From positions 496,001 through 560,000 of the forward strand of contig NZ_LN831302.1 of the NCBI RefSeq assembly GCF_001488575.1: DNA of 64,000 nt. The letters are read 5' to 3'. This document shows, piece after piece, positions 43,310 through 52,275 of this stretch. The stretch is from Halobacterium hubeiense (GTDB lineage Archaea > Halobacteriota > Halobacteria > Halobacteriales > Halobacteriaceae). The notes beneath the pieces were generated by a model that was not told the DNA's origin, did no database searches, and worked only from the letters and a program-made list of their open reading frames with translations. Each line of letters begins with the position of its first letter. Positions within the stretch are counted from its first letter, which is position 1. Made by a program: the position numbers and the translations under genes.

Positions 43310-44812
43310 ATGAGCGACGAACAGGAGCTCGGCATCACCGAGTCCAAAGAGCACAGTCCCGGCGACTGGTACGCGGAAGTCGTCCAGAAGGCGGAGCTGG
43401 CCGACTACGCGCCGATGGGCGGGTTCATCGTCACCCGGCCCCGGGGGTACGCCCTCTGGGAGGCGATTCAGGACAACCTCGACTCGTGGTTCAAGCAGAC
43501 GGGCGTGGACAACGCCTACTTCCCGATGTTCATCCCCGAGTCGTACCTCGAACGCGAGAAGGACATCGTCGAGGGGTTCGACCCCGAGGTCGCGTGGGTC
43601 ACGCAGGGCGGCCACGAGGAACTCGAAGAGCGCCTCGCCGTGCGCCCGACCTCGGAGTCCATCGTCGCGCCGTACATGGCCCAGTGGGTGCGCTCGCACC
43701 GCGACCTCCCGCTGCGTCTGAACCAGTGGAACTCCGTCGTGCGCTGGGAGGCCACGGAGACGAAGCCGTTCTTCCGCACGAAGGAGTTCCTCTGGCAGGA
43801 GGGCCACACGGCCCACGAGAGCGACGAGGAGGCGTGGGCGGAGACGACGCTCCGGCTGGACCAGTACCAGCGGCTCTACGAGGACGTCCTCGGGATGCCC
43901 GTGCTGCGCGGCCGGAAGCCCGACCACGACAAGTTCCCGGGCGCGGACACCACGACGACGGTGGAGGCGCTGATGCCCGACGGGAAGTCCGTGCAGGGCG
44001 GCACCAGCCACCACCTCGGGCAGTCGTTCGCGGAGGCGTTCGACATCACGTTCAGCGACGAGAACGAGGACGAGCGCACCGCGTACACGACGTCGTGGGG
44101 GCTGTCGTGGCGCGCCATCGGCGCGCTCGTGATGAGCCACAGCGACGACCAGGGGCTGGTGCTCCCGCCGACGGTCGCGCCCAAGCAGGTCGTCATCGTG
44201 CCCATCTGGCAGGAGGACACCAAGGAGGACGTGCTCCAGTACTCCTCGGAAATCGCCGCGGAGCTGGAGGCGCAGGGCGTGCGCGTCCACCTCGACGACC
44301 GCGACGAGCGCAACCCCGGCTTCAAGTTCAACGAGTGGGAGCTGAAGGGCGTCCCCGTGCGCTTCGAAATCGGGCCGAACGAGGTCGAGGACGAGGAGGT
44401 CACGGTCGTCCACCGGCCCGACGGCGAGGACACGGTCGAGGACCGCGCGGACGTCACGTCTGCCGTCTTCGAGCACTTCGACGACGTCTACGAGAAGCTC
44501 TACGACGCGGCCGCCGAGCGCTTAGACGAGAACGTGCGGGAGGCCGAAAGCCGCGAGGAGATTCTGGGCACCATCGGCCAGCACGGCGGCTACGTGAAGG
44601 CGCCGTGGTGCGGCGACGAGGCCTGCGAGGGCGAAATCAAAGACCAGATTCACGCCGAAATCGTGCTGGTGCCGCTGGCGGAGGACAGCGCGGCGCGCGC
44701 CGCCTCGGAGTTCGACGACGAGCACCTCCCGACGCCCGACCACGAGGGCAAAGACTGCGCGGTCTGCGGTGAGCCCGCCGAGGAGACGGCGTTCTTCGCG
44801 AAGTCGTACTGA
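43310..44812 (+). CDS. proS: Prolyl-tRNA synthetase
   Basis: A 500-residue class II synthetase of the archaeal/eukaryotic type. Motif 2 is seen in NQWNSVVRWEATETKPFFRTKEFLWQEGHTAH, with TSES just before it, and motif 3 lies near SWRAIGALVMSHSDDQGLVLPP. The anticodon-binding domain follows (VVIVPIWQEDTKEDVL), then the C-terminal domain with PWCGDEACEGEIK and CAVCGEPA, cysteines that bind zinc. ATG 43310 is supported by a GTTTTAAG box about 30 bases upstream. It appears to be a single-gene transcript. Confidence 0.93.
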   Translation: MSDEQELGITESKEHSPGDWYAEVVQKAELADYAPMGGFIVTRPRGYALWEAIQDNLDSWFKQTGVDNAYFPMFIPESYLEREKDIVEGFDPEVAWVTQGGHEELEERLAVRPTSESIVAPYMAQWVRSHRDLPLRLNQWNSVVRWEATETKPFFRTKEFLWQEGHTAHESDEEAWAETTLRLDQYQRLYEDVLGMPVLRGRKPDHDKFPGADTTTTVEALMPDGKSVQGGTSHHLGQSFAEAFDITFSDENEDERTAYTTSWGLSWRAIGALVMSHSDDQGLVLPPTVAPKQVVIVPIWQEDTKEDVLQYSSEIAAELEAQGVRVHLDDRDERNPGFKFNEWELKGVPVRFEIGPNEVEDEEVTVVHRPDGEDTVEDRADVTSAVFEHFDDVYEKLYDAAAERLDENVREAESREEILGTIGQHGGYVKAPWCGDEACEGEIKDQIHAEIVLVPLAEDSAARAASEFDDEHLPTPDHEGKDCAVCGEPAEETAFFAKSY

Positions 44813-44954
44813 GCCGGCGACTATTTGTCACGGTCGATTATTTAATGGGGGATGCGGTCGAAGCCAGTGACGACCACAGCCACTGGAACGACCCCCAGAC
44901 GGCGCCGACGGGCGCCGACGACACGGCTCGCGGCCGGCTCGGGCGACGCGCTCG

Positions 44955-45019
44955 AACACCTAAATTTACCTTATACGCATCTATATTACCCTTAGTCATT
45001 CAGGAGTAGGGTTTTACTC
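44955..45019 (+). promoter_or_regulatory. gltB promoter with AT-rich upstream element
   Basis: TTTTACTC at 45012-45019 is centred about 26 bases before the gltB ATG, consistent with a leaderless start. Before it, 44957-45000 is a strongly AT-rich run (CTAAATTTACC, TTATAC, CTATATTACC) in otherwise GC-rich DNA, suggestive of regulator binding such as an Lrp/AsnC-type protein. The regulator is unknown. Confidence 0.45.
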
Positions 45020-45040
45020 GGTCGTGCCAGTGGGTGTCAC

Positions 45041-48000
45041 ATGCACCAGTCCGACAGTGCGAACAACCTCCTCGCAGACCCGACCGACGAGCGGTCGAAC
45101 TGCGGGGTCGGGGTCGTCGTGGACCTCGACGGTGGCCAGTCCCATCGCGTTCTCTCTGACGCGCTCGACGTACTGGAGAACCTCCAGCACCGCGGCACCA
45201 CCGGTGCCGAGGAGAACACCGGCGACGGCGCCGGCGCGCTCATCCAGACGCCCGACGAGTTCTTCGCCGACGTCTTCGGCGGCGTCCCCGACACCTACGC
45301 GGTCGGCTCGTTCTTTCTGCCGCAGGACGCCGACGAACGCGCCGACGTGGTCGAAACCGTCGAAGCCGCGCTCGCCGACCACGGCCTCGCCGTGGACGCG
45401 TGGCGCGACGTCCCCACGGACAACAGCGACCTCGGGCAGACCGCCCTCGACTCCGAGCCCCACGTCGCGCAGGCCGTAGTACGTCCGGAGGACGCAGATA
45501 ACTTCGAGAAGGCGCTGTACGTCGGCCGACAGGCCGTCGAAGCCGCCGTCGACCACGAGCGCTTCTACGTCTGCTCGCTCGACGCGGACACCGTCGTCTA
45601 CAAGGGCCTCCTGAAGGGCGACCAGGTCGCGGACTACTACCCCGACCTCACCGACGAGCGCGTCGAGACCGGGTTCGCGCTCGTGCACGCCCGCTTCTCC
45701 ACGAACACGCTGGGCGCGTGGCACCTCGCGCACCCCTACCGGAACATCATCCACAACGGCGAGTTCAACACCATCCGCGGGAACGTCAACTGGATGCGCG
45801 CCCGCGAGGCCGACCTCGAGGCCGAGGGGTTCACCGACGACGAACTGGAGACCGTGCTCCCCGTCATCGACGACCCCGAGCAGTCCGACACCGCCAGCGT
45901 GGACAACGCCCTCGAACTGCTGATGCAGACGGGGCGCTCGCTGCCGCACGCGCTCCGGATGCTCGTCCCCGAGGCGTGGCAGGGCGACGACGAGATGAGC
46001 GACGCGCGCCGCGAGTTCTACGACTACCACGCCAGCCTCGTGGAGCCGTGGGACGGCCCCGCGCTGGTCATCGGCACCGACGGCGACCGCATCGGCGGCG
46101 TCCTCGACCGGAACGGCCTGCGCCCGTGCCGCTACGAGAAGCGCTCGGACGGCACGCTCGTGATGGCGTCCGAGCAGGGCGCGCTGGAGGGCGACGTCAG
46201 CGAGGTCGAGGAGCGCGGCCGGCTCCGCCCCGGTCAGCTGTTCCTCGCGGAGCCCGGCGAGGGCATCGTCGACGACGAGGACGTCTTCGCGGACCTCACC
46301 GACGACCGGTACGGCGAGTGGGTCGAAGGGAACCAGCTCCGCCCGGAGACCGGCGAGGACGTGCTGCCCAGCGACCCGACCGAGGACCTGCGCTCCGAGC
46401 AGGCGATGTTCGGGTACACGCGCGACGAACTCGACGAACTGGTCGCGCCGATGGTCCAGGACGGCAAAGACCCCGTCGGCTCGATGGGCGACGACGCGCC
46501 GCTGCCGGGCATCTCGGAGTTCAATCACCCGCTGGCGTCGTACTTCCGCCAGCTGTTCGCGCAGGTCACGAACCCGCCGATCGACTACATCCGCGAGGAC
46601 CTCGTGACGAGCATGGAGACGCGGCTCGGCCGTCAGAACAACCTCCTCGGGGAGTCACCCGAGCACGCCGAGCAGGTCGTCCTCGACAGCCCGGTGCTGG
46701 CCGATAGCGACCTCGACGCGGTCGTGAACGCGGGCCTGCCGACGGCGACGCTTGACCTCTCGTTCGGCTTCGAGGAGTCGCTGGCGGACGCCGTCGAGCG
46801 CCTCCAGCGCGAGGCCGCCGAGGCCGTCGAGGACGGCGTCGAACTGCTCGTGCTCTCCCAGCGCGAGGCCGGCGAGGACGCGGTGCCGGTGCCGAGCCTG
46901 CTGGCGACCGGCGCGGTCCACCACCACCTCACCCGCGAGGGGCTGCGGGCGCGGACCGGCCTCGTCGTCGAAGCCGGCGACGTGCGCACCGTCCACCAGC
47001 TCGCGGCGACCGTCGGCTACGGCGCGGGCGCGGTCAACCCCTACCTCGCCATCGAGTCCGCCCGCGACATCGTCGCCGGGCCGGACGGCCCCGAGCCCGA
47101 GGAAGCGGTGTCGTCGTACCTGCAGGCGCTCGAAGACGGCCTGCTGAAGGTGATGGCGAAGATGGGCATCTCGACGGTTGAGTCCTACCAGGGCGCCCAA
47201 ATCTTCGAGGTCGTCGGCCTCGACTCGTCGGTCGTCGACCGGTTCTTCTCCGGGACGCCGAACCGCACCGAGGGCGTCGGCCTCGACGAGCTCGAAGCCG
47301 ACGTCCGCGCGCGCCACGCCGCGGGCTTCGACGACGAGCCCGACGTCGAGCGCGTCGGCGAGTTCGAGAACCGCACGTCCGGGCGGTTCCACCAGTGGAA
47401 CCCCCAGACGGTCCACAGCCTCCAGGAGGGCGTGGACAACGGCGACTACGAGGCGTTCGAGGACTACGCCGAACACGTCAACGACCAGGCCGAACAGCTC
47501 CAGACGCTTCGCGGCCTCCTGAACGTCGACACCGAGGACCGCGAGAGCGTCCCCGTCGAGGACGTGGAGCCGGCGTCGGACATCGTCGAGCGGTTCTCGA
47601 CCGCGGCGATGAGCCTCGGGAGCCTCAGCCCGGAGGCCCACGAGACGAACGCGGAGGCCGCCAACGCCATCGGCGCGAAGGCCAACACCGGCGAGGGCGG
47701 GGAGCCGCCCGAGCGCTTCGACACCGAGAAGGAGTGCGCCATCAAGCAGGTGGCGTCGGGCCGGTTCGGCGTGACGAGCACGTACCTCTCGGCGGCCGAC
47801 GACCTCCAGATCAAGATGGCGCAGGGCTCGAAGCCCGGCGAGGGCGGCCACCTCCCGGGGAAGAAGGTCAACGAGATGATCGCGGACGTGCGGTGTTCGA
47901 CGCCGGGCGTCGGCCTCATCAGCCCGCCGCCCCAGCACGACATCTACAGCATCGAGGACCTCAAGCAGCTCATCCACGACCTCCGCGCGGGCAACCCGGA

Positions 48001-49492
48001 CGCCCGCGTGCACGTGAAGCTCGTCTCCGAGGCGGGCATCGGCACGGTCGCGGCGGGCTGCGCGAAGGCGGGCGCGGACTGCATCCACATCTCCGGCCAC
48101 GACGGCGGGACGGGCGCGTCCCCGAAGACGAGCATCAAGCACGCGGGCCTCCCGTGGGAGCTCGGGCTCGCGGAGGCGAACCAGATGCTCGTGGAGACGG
48201 GCCTGCGCTCGCGGGTGACGCTGCGCGTGGACGGCGGCCTGAAGACCGGCCGCGACGTCGCGGTCGGCGCGCTGCTGGGCGCCGAGGAGTTCGCGTTCGG
48301 CACCGCGTCGCTGGTGTCGGCGGGCTGCGTGATGGCCCGCATCTGCCACACGAACAACTGCCCGACCGGCGTCGCGACGCAGGACCCCGAACTGCGGGAC
48401 CGCTTCCGCGGCACCCCGGAGAAGGTCGCGAACTACCTCACGTTCGTCGCGCGCGAACTCCGCGAACTGCTCGCGGAACTGGGCTACACGAGCGTCGAGG
48501 ACGCCGTCGGTCGCGTCGAACACCTCTCCCAGCCGGAGAGCGACCACCCGAAGGGCAAGCACATCGACCTCTCGCGCGTGCTCGCCGAGCCGGAAGGCGA
48601 CGGCCGCACGCACACCGTCGAGCAGGACCAGCCCGACATGGCACTCGACGAGGGCATCATCGCGGACGCGCAGGCGGCCATCGCGGGCGAGGAGTCCGTC
48701 TCGCTGACCCGCGAGATTACGACCCGCGACCGCACCGTCGGCGCGCGCGTCTCCCACGCCGTCAGCAGCGAGCACGGCGTCGAGGGGCTGGCCGACGACA
48801 CGCTCGACGTCACGCTCGAAGGGAACGCCGGCCAGTCGTTCGGCGCGTTCCTCGCCTCGGGCGTCACGATGTCGCTGACCGGCGCCGCCAACGACTACGT
48901 CGGGAAGGGGCTCTCGGGCGGCACGCTCGCCGTCGAGACGCCGCCGGAAGCGGGCTTCGAGCCCGCGCAGAACACGCTCGTCGGGAACGTCGCGCTGTAC
49001 GGCGCGACCGACGGCGAGTGCTACGTCAACGGCGTCGCCGGGGAGCGCTTCGCGGTGCGGAACTCCGGCGCGCACGCCGTCGTGGAGGGCGTCGGCGACC
49101 ACGGCTGCGAGTACATGACCGGCGGCATCGTCGTCGTGCTCGGGGACGTCGGCCGGAACTTCGCCGCGGGGATGTCCGGCGGCGTCGCGTACGTCCACGA
49201 CCCCGAGGGCGACTTCGAACAGCGCTGCAACACCGGGATGGTCGCGGTCTCCCGCGACCTCTCGGAGCGTGACGAGTCCGCGATTCGCCGGCTCGTGGAG
49301 AACCACGCCGCGCGCACCGACAGCGACCGCGCGGCCGAACTGCTCGGCAACTGGGAGGAGGCCGTCTCGGAGTTCGCGGTCGTGATGCCGGACGCCTACC
49401 AGGAGGCCATCGACGAGCGGCCGGAGGCGGACGCGCGCCGCTCGCTCCCCGCCAGCGCGAGCGACGGCTCGGTCGCCGGTAGCGCCGACTGA
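45041..49492 (+). CDS. gltB: Glutamate synthase, large subunit
   Basis: A 1,483-residue enzyme that makes two glutamates from glutamine and 2-oxoglutarate. The type II glutaminase domain begins at NCGVGVV, with Cys21 as nucleophile, so a 20-residue propeptide must be removed. The central domain precedes the FMN-binding synthase barrel (KPGEGGHLPGKKVNEMIADVRC, SGHDGGTGASPKTSIKHAG), and CHTNNCPTGVATQ supplies [3Fe-4S] cysteines. The C-terminal beta-helix of Gly repeats starts near residue 1230. No small NADPH subunit (gltD) is adjacent, so the electron donor may be ferredoxin. It has its own promoter and ends 76 bases before the next gene. Confidence 0.93.
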   Translation: MHQSDSANNLLADPTDERSNCGVGVVVDLDGGQSHRVLSDALDVLENLQHRGTTGAEENTGDGAGALIQTPDEFFADVFGGVPDTYAVGSFFLPQDADERADVVETVEAALADHGLAVDAWRDVPTDNSDLGQTALDSEPHVAQAVVRPEDADNFEKALYVGRQAVEAAVDHERFYVCSLDADTVVYKGLLKGDQVADYYPDLTDERVETGFALVHARFSTNTLGAWHLAHPYRNIIHNGEFNTIRGNVNWMRAREADLEAEGFTDDELETVLPVIDDPEQSDTASVDNALELLMQTGRSLPHALRMLVPEAWQGDDEMSDARREFYDYHASLVEPWDGPALVIGTDGDRIGGVLDRNGLRPCRYEKRSDGTLVMASEQGALEGDVSEVEERGRLRPGQLFLAEPGEGIVDDEDVFADLTDDRYGEWVEGNQLRPETGEDVLPSDPTEDLRSEQAMFGYTRDELDELVAPMVQDGKDPVGSMGDDAPLPGISEFNHPLASYFRQLFAQVTNPPIDYIREDLVTSMETRLGRQNNLLGESPEHAEQVVLDSPVLADSDLDAVVNAGLPTATLDLSFGFEESLADAVERLQREAAEAVEDGVELLVLSQREAGEDAVPVPSLLATGAVHHHLTREGLRARTGLVVEAGDVRTVHQLAATVGYGAGAVNPYLAIESARDIVAGPDGPEPEEAVSSYLQALEDGLLKVMAKMGISTVESYQGAQIFEVVGLDSSVVDRFFSGTPNRTEGVGLDELEADVRARHAAGFDDEPDVERVGEFENRTSGRFHQWNPQTVHSLQEGVDNGDYEAFEDYAEHVNDQAEQLQTLRGLLNVDTEDRESVPVEDVEPASDIVERFSTAAMSLGSLSPEAHETNAEAANAIGAKANTGEGGEPPERFDTEKECAIKQVASGRFGVTSTYLSAADDLQIKMAQGSKPGEGGHLPGKKVNEMIADVRCSTPGVGLISPPPQHDIYSIEDLKQLIHDLRAGNPDARVHVKLVSEAGIGTVAAGCAKAGADCIHISGHDGGTGASPKTSIKHAGLPWELGLAEANQMLVETGLRSRVTLRVDGGLKTGRDVAVGALLGAEEFAFGTASLVSAGCVMARICHTNNCPTGVATQDPELRDRFRGTPEKVANYLTFVARELRELLAELGYTSVEDAVGRVEHLSQPESDHPKGKHIDLSRVLAEPEGDGRTHTVEQDQPDMALDEGIIADAQAAIAGEESVSLTREITTRDRTVGARVSHAVSSEHGVEGLADDTLDVTLEGNAGQSFGAFLASGVTMSLTGAANDYVGKGLSGGTLAVETPPEAGFEPAQNTLVGNVALYGATDGECYVNGVAGERFAVRNSGAHAVVEGVGDHGCEYMTGGIVVVLGDVGRNFAAGMSGGVAYVHDPEGDFEQRCNTGMVAVSRDLSERDESAIRRLVENHAARTDSDRAAELLGNWEEAVSEFAVVMPDAYQEAIDERPEADARRSLPASASDGSVAGSAD

Positions 49493-49568
49493 GCGCCTCG
49501 TTCGGTTCTTCTCTCGGTTCGACTTCCGGATAGCCACCGCTTTTGTCGCGGCCACCCAATCCCCGCGT

Positions 49569-50558
49569 ATGGATTCCGCGCTCGTGGTCGGCGGCACGCG
49601 GTTCATCGGCCGCCACCTCGTGGAGGAACTGCTCGCCCACGACTACCGCGTCACGACGTTCAACCGCGGGAAACACGACGACCCGTTCGAGGGTGACGAC
49701 CGCGTCCACCACGTGCAGGGCGACCGCACGGACCGGAAGGCCCTGCTGACGGCGAAACGCGAGGTCGAGCCCGACGTCGTCTTCGACTGCGTGGCGTACG
49801 AGCCCCGCGAAGTCGAGCACGCCATCGACGTCTTCGGCGGCGTGGACGCCTACGTCTACGTCTCCAGCGGCGCCGCGTACGCCGACGAGGACGTCCCGAA
49901 GCGCGAGGACGAGACGACGCTGGAGAGCTGTACGGCCGAGCAGGCGACCGACGACTCGCCGGAGACCTACGGCCCGCGGAAGGCCGCCGGCGACCGCATC
50001 GTCTTCGAGGCCGCCGAGCGCGGCGTGAACGCGATGAGCGTGCGACCCCCCGTGGTCTACGGCCCCCACGACTACACCGAGCGGCTGGCGTACTGGGTCC
50101 ACCGCGTCGCGGAGTACGACGAGGTCGTCGTCCCCGGGGACGGCACGAACCTCTGGCAGCGCGTCTACGTCGAGGACGTCGCGCGCGGGATGCGCCTCGT
50201 CGCCGAGGAGGGCGAGCCCGGCGAGGCGTACAACGTCGGCGACCGGAACGCGGTCACGCTCGACCGGATGCTCGACCTGATTGCGGACGCGCTCGGGACG
50301 GACGTCGAGCGCGCGTACACGAGCCCGCGGGAACTCGAAGTCGCCGGTCTCGACCCCGAGGACTTCCCGCTGTACCGCGACTACCCCCACCTGCTGGACA
50401 CGTCGAAGGTCGAAGCACTCGGCTACGAGTCCACGCCCGTGGCGGAGGCGATGGAGCGCACCGTCGAGGCCCACCGCGAGAACGGGCGCACCGGCGAGGA
50501 GGAAGGGCCGGACCGCGAGGACGAGCAGCGCCTCCTCGACGTGCTGGACACGCTGTAG
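49569..50558 (+). CDS. NAD-dependent epimerase/dehydratase family protein
   Basis: A 329-residue extended SDR protein. The nucleotide motif GGTRFIG is at 8-14. The active-site Ser is in YVYVSSGAAY and the Tyr-x3-Lys is in TYGPRKAAGD. NRGKHDD after strand 2 suggests binding of NAD(P). Relatives include plant chloroplast RNA-binding-type epimerase-like proteins and sugar-nucleotide epimerases; substrate unknown. The last 30 residues are an acidic tail. No polysaccharide genes surround it, although a glycosyltransferase lies 7 kb downstream. Confidence 0.82.
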   Translation: MDSALVVGGTRFIGRHLVEELLAHDYRVTTFNRGKHDDPFEGDDRVHHVQGDRTDRKALLTAKREVEPDVVFDCVAYEPREVEHAIDVFGGVDAYVYVSSGAAYADEDVPKREDETTLESCTAEQATDDSPETYGPRKAAGDRIVFEAAERGVNAMSVRPPVVYGPHDYTERLAYWVHRVAEYDEVVVPGDGTNLWQRVYVEDVARGMRLVAEEGEPGEAYNVGDRNAVTLDRMLDLIADALGTDVERAYTSPRELEVAGLDPEDFPLYRDYPHLLDTSKVEALGYESTPVAEAMERTVEAHRENGRTGEEEGPDREDEQRLLDVLDTL

Positions 50559-50714
50559 CGCGCCACTCACACCCACACCCACCGAGCACTTATTTCGCGG
50601 CGCGGCGAACGACGGCGTAGAGCGATGACCCGGCTTCTCGTCACGTGACGGCTCCCCGTTTGTGGGGGTCGTCGCAGCTCGGACCGCGTTCTGACCGCCG
50701 CCACGGACACACCT
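50559..50714 (+). promoter_or_regulatory. Leader region of the acetyltransferase gene
   Basis: A CTTATTT box at 50589-50595 would start RNA near 50622, just before a seven-codon reading frame (ATG 50625 to TGA 50648). A CCCC/GGGG hairpin around GTTTGT follows near 50656-50669. The acetyltransferase begins at 50715, so a leader of about 90 bases is likely unless another promoter exists. Confidence 0.35.
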
Positions 50715-51185
50715 ATGCGAATACGAGAAGCCACAGCCGACGACGCACAGACCGTCAAAGACGAACTGCTCGTGCCGGGGTTCCGCGAGACGGCCGCGGT
50801 CGCGCCCGAGTACAGCGAACTCGACGAGGAGGGGGTCGCCGACGCCGGCATCGACCGCTGGCTCGGCGACGACGACCGCGTGCTGTTCGTCGCCGAAGCC
50901 GACGACAGTCTCGCGGGCTACGTCTCCGGCGGCCGCCACGACAGCCCGACCATCTACGCTCGCGGGCCGTACGCGAACGTCGACGGCCTCTACGTGAAGC
51001 CCGCGCTCCGCCGCGACGGGCTCGCCGACCGCCTGCTCGACCGCTTCGAGGCGTGGGCGGCCGAGTGGGGCTGCGAGCACGTCGGCGTCTCCGCGCACGT
51101 CGAAAACGGCGCCGCGCTCGCGCTGTACGACGACCGCTACGAGCGGACGTACGTGAGCTATCGCGGCCGGCTCGGCGACGAGTAG
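50715..51185 (+). CDS. GNAT family N-acetyltransferase
   Basis: A 156-residue protein. It starts MRIREATADDAQTVKDEL, the usual GNAT first strand and helix. Motif A reads VDGLYVKPALRRDGLADRLLDRF, with the pyrophosphate loop RRDGLA at 99-104, and NGAALALYDDRYERTYVSYRG closes the fold. It is probably a small-molecule or protein acetyltransferase; substrate unknown. The downstream lipid gene has its own promoter overlapping this gene's stop region. Confidence 0.82.
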   Translation: MRIREATADDAQTVKDELLVPGFRETAAVAPEYSELDEEGVADAGIDRWLGDDDRVLFVAEADDSLAGYVSGGRHDSPTIYARGPYANVDGLYVKPALRRDGLADRLLDRFEAWAAEWGCEHVGVSAHVENGAALALYDDRYERTYVSYRGRLGDE

Positions 51186-51216
51186 ACTTTTACTCGTCCC
51201 CGGGCGAGGCTTGGAC

Positions 51217-52275
51217 ATGTTCGAGAAGTCGAAGTGGATACGCCTCCCGCGGAGCGTCGTGCTCGGCCACGACGTGCTCTCGCAGACCCGGGAGGTCGTC
51301 GTCGAGACCCACTTGACCGGGCGGCCGCTGGTCGTCACCAGCGAGACGCCCCGCGAGGTGGCCGCCGACCGCATCGTCGCGCAGTTCGAGGCCGCGGGCG
51401 ACGACCCCGAACTCGTCGTCGTGGAGGAGGCGACGTTCGAGGCCGTCGAGGACGTGCTGGAGGTCGCCCGCGGGATGGACGTCGGCTACCTCGTCGGCGT
51501 CGGCGGCGGCAAACCCATCGACATCGCGAAGATGGCAAGCGACCACCTCAACGTCGGGTTCGTGAGCGTGCCGACGGCGGCGAGCCACGACGGCATCGTC
51601 TCCGGGCGCGGTTCGGTGCCGGAGGGCGACACCCGCCACTCGGTCGCGGCGGCGCCGCCGGTCGCGGTGGTCGCGGACACGGGCGTCATCGCGGACGCGC
51701 CGTGGGAGCTGACGACTGCGGGCTGCGCGGACATCATCTCCAACTACACCGCGGTGAAGGACTGGCGGCTCGCGAACCGCCTCCAGAACGTCCCGTACAG
51801 CGAGTACGCGGGCGCGCTCAGTCAGATGACCGCGGAGATGCTCGTGGACAGCGCCGACTCCATCAAGCCCGAACTGGAGGAGTCCGCGTGGATGGTGATG
51901 AAGGCGCTGGTCTCCTCGGGGGTCGCGATGTCCATCGCGGGGTCGTCGCGGCCGGCGTCGGGGAGCGAGCACCTGTTCAGCCACCAACTGGACCGCATCG
52001 CGCCGGGGAAGGCCCTGCACGGCCACCAGGTCGGCGTCGGGTCGATTCTCGCGGAGTACCTCCACTCCGGCGAGCAGGGCCAGTGGCGGTCGGTGCGGGA
52101 CGCGCTGGCGTCTCTCGATGCGCCGACGACCGCGGACGGCCTCGGCGTCACCGACGAGGAAGTGCTGGAGGCGCTGACGTCCGCCCACGAGATTCGGGAC
52201 CGCTACACGATTCTGGGCTCCGGCATCAGCGAGGACGCCGCCGTCGAGGCCGCGACGAAGACCGGCGTCATCTAG
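51217..52275 (+). CDS. egsA: sn-Glycerol-1-phosphate dehydrogenase
   Basis: A 352-residue enzyme that reduces dihydroxyacetone phosphate to sn-glycerol-1-phosphate, the backbone that gives archaeal lipids their opposite stereochemistry. The NAD(P) loop GVGGGKPIDIAK is at 94-105. The zinc ligands are the Asp in TAGCADIISN and the His residues in FSHQLD and LHGHQVG, as in the family. ATG 51217 follows a CTTTTACTC box by about 26 bases, better than a TTG two codons earlier. The convergent membrane protein gene overlaps its stop. Confidence 0.93.
   Translation: MFEKSKWIRLPRSVVLGHDVLSQTREVVVETHLTGRPLVVTSETPREVAADRIVAQFEAAGDDPELVVVEEATFEAVEDVLEVARGMDVGYLVGVGGGKPIDIAKMASDHLNVGFVSVPTAASHDGIVSGRGSVPEGDTRHSVAAAPPVAVVADTGVIADAPWELTTAGCADIISNYTAVKDWRLANRLQNVPYSEYAGALSQMTAEMLVDSADSIKPELEESAWMVMKALVSSGVAMSIAGSSRPASGSEHLFSHQLDRIAPGKALHGHQVGVGSILAEYLHSGEQGQWRSVRDALASLDAPTTADGLGVTDEEVLEALTSAHEIRDRYTILGSGISEDAAVEAATKTGVI

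Noticed and set aside
44845-45009. 54-codon plus-strand frame between proS and gltB (starts MGDAVEASDDHSHWND)
   Set aside because: The first half looks acidic and coding-like, but the second half runs through the AT-rich regulatory stretch and turns basic and hydrophobic. There is no well-placed promoter, so I left it out.
46655-49606. Minus-strand frame of 983 codons opposite gltB
   Set aside because: A mirror of glutamate synthase coding sequence; composition is Arg/Ala/Val-rich and it contains no domain.
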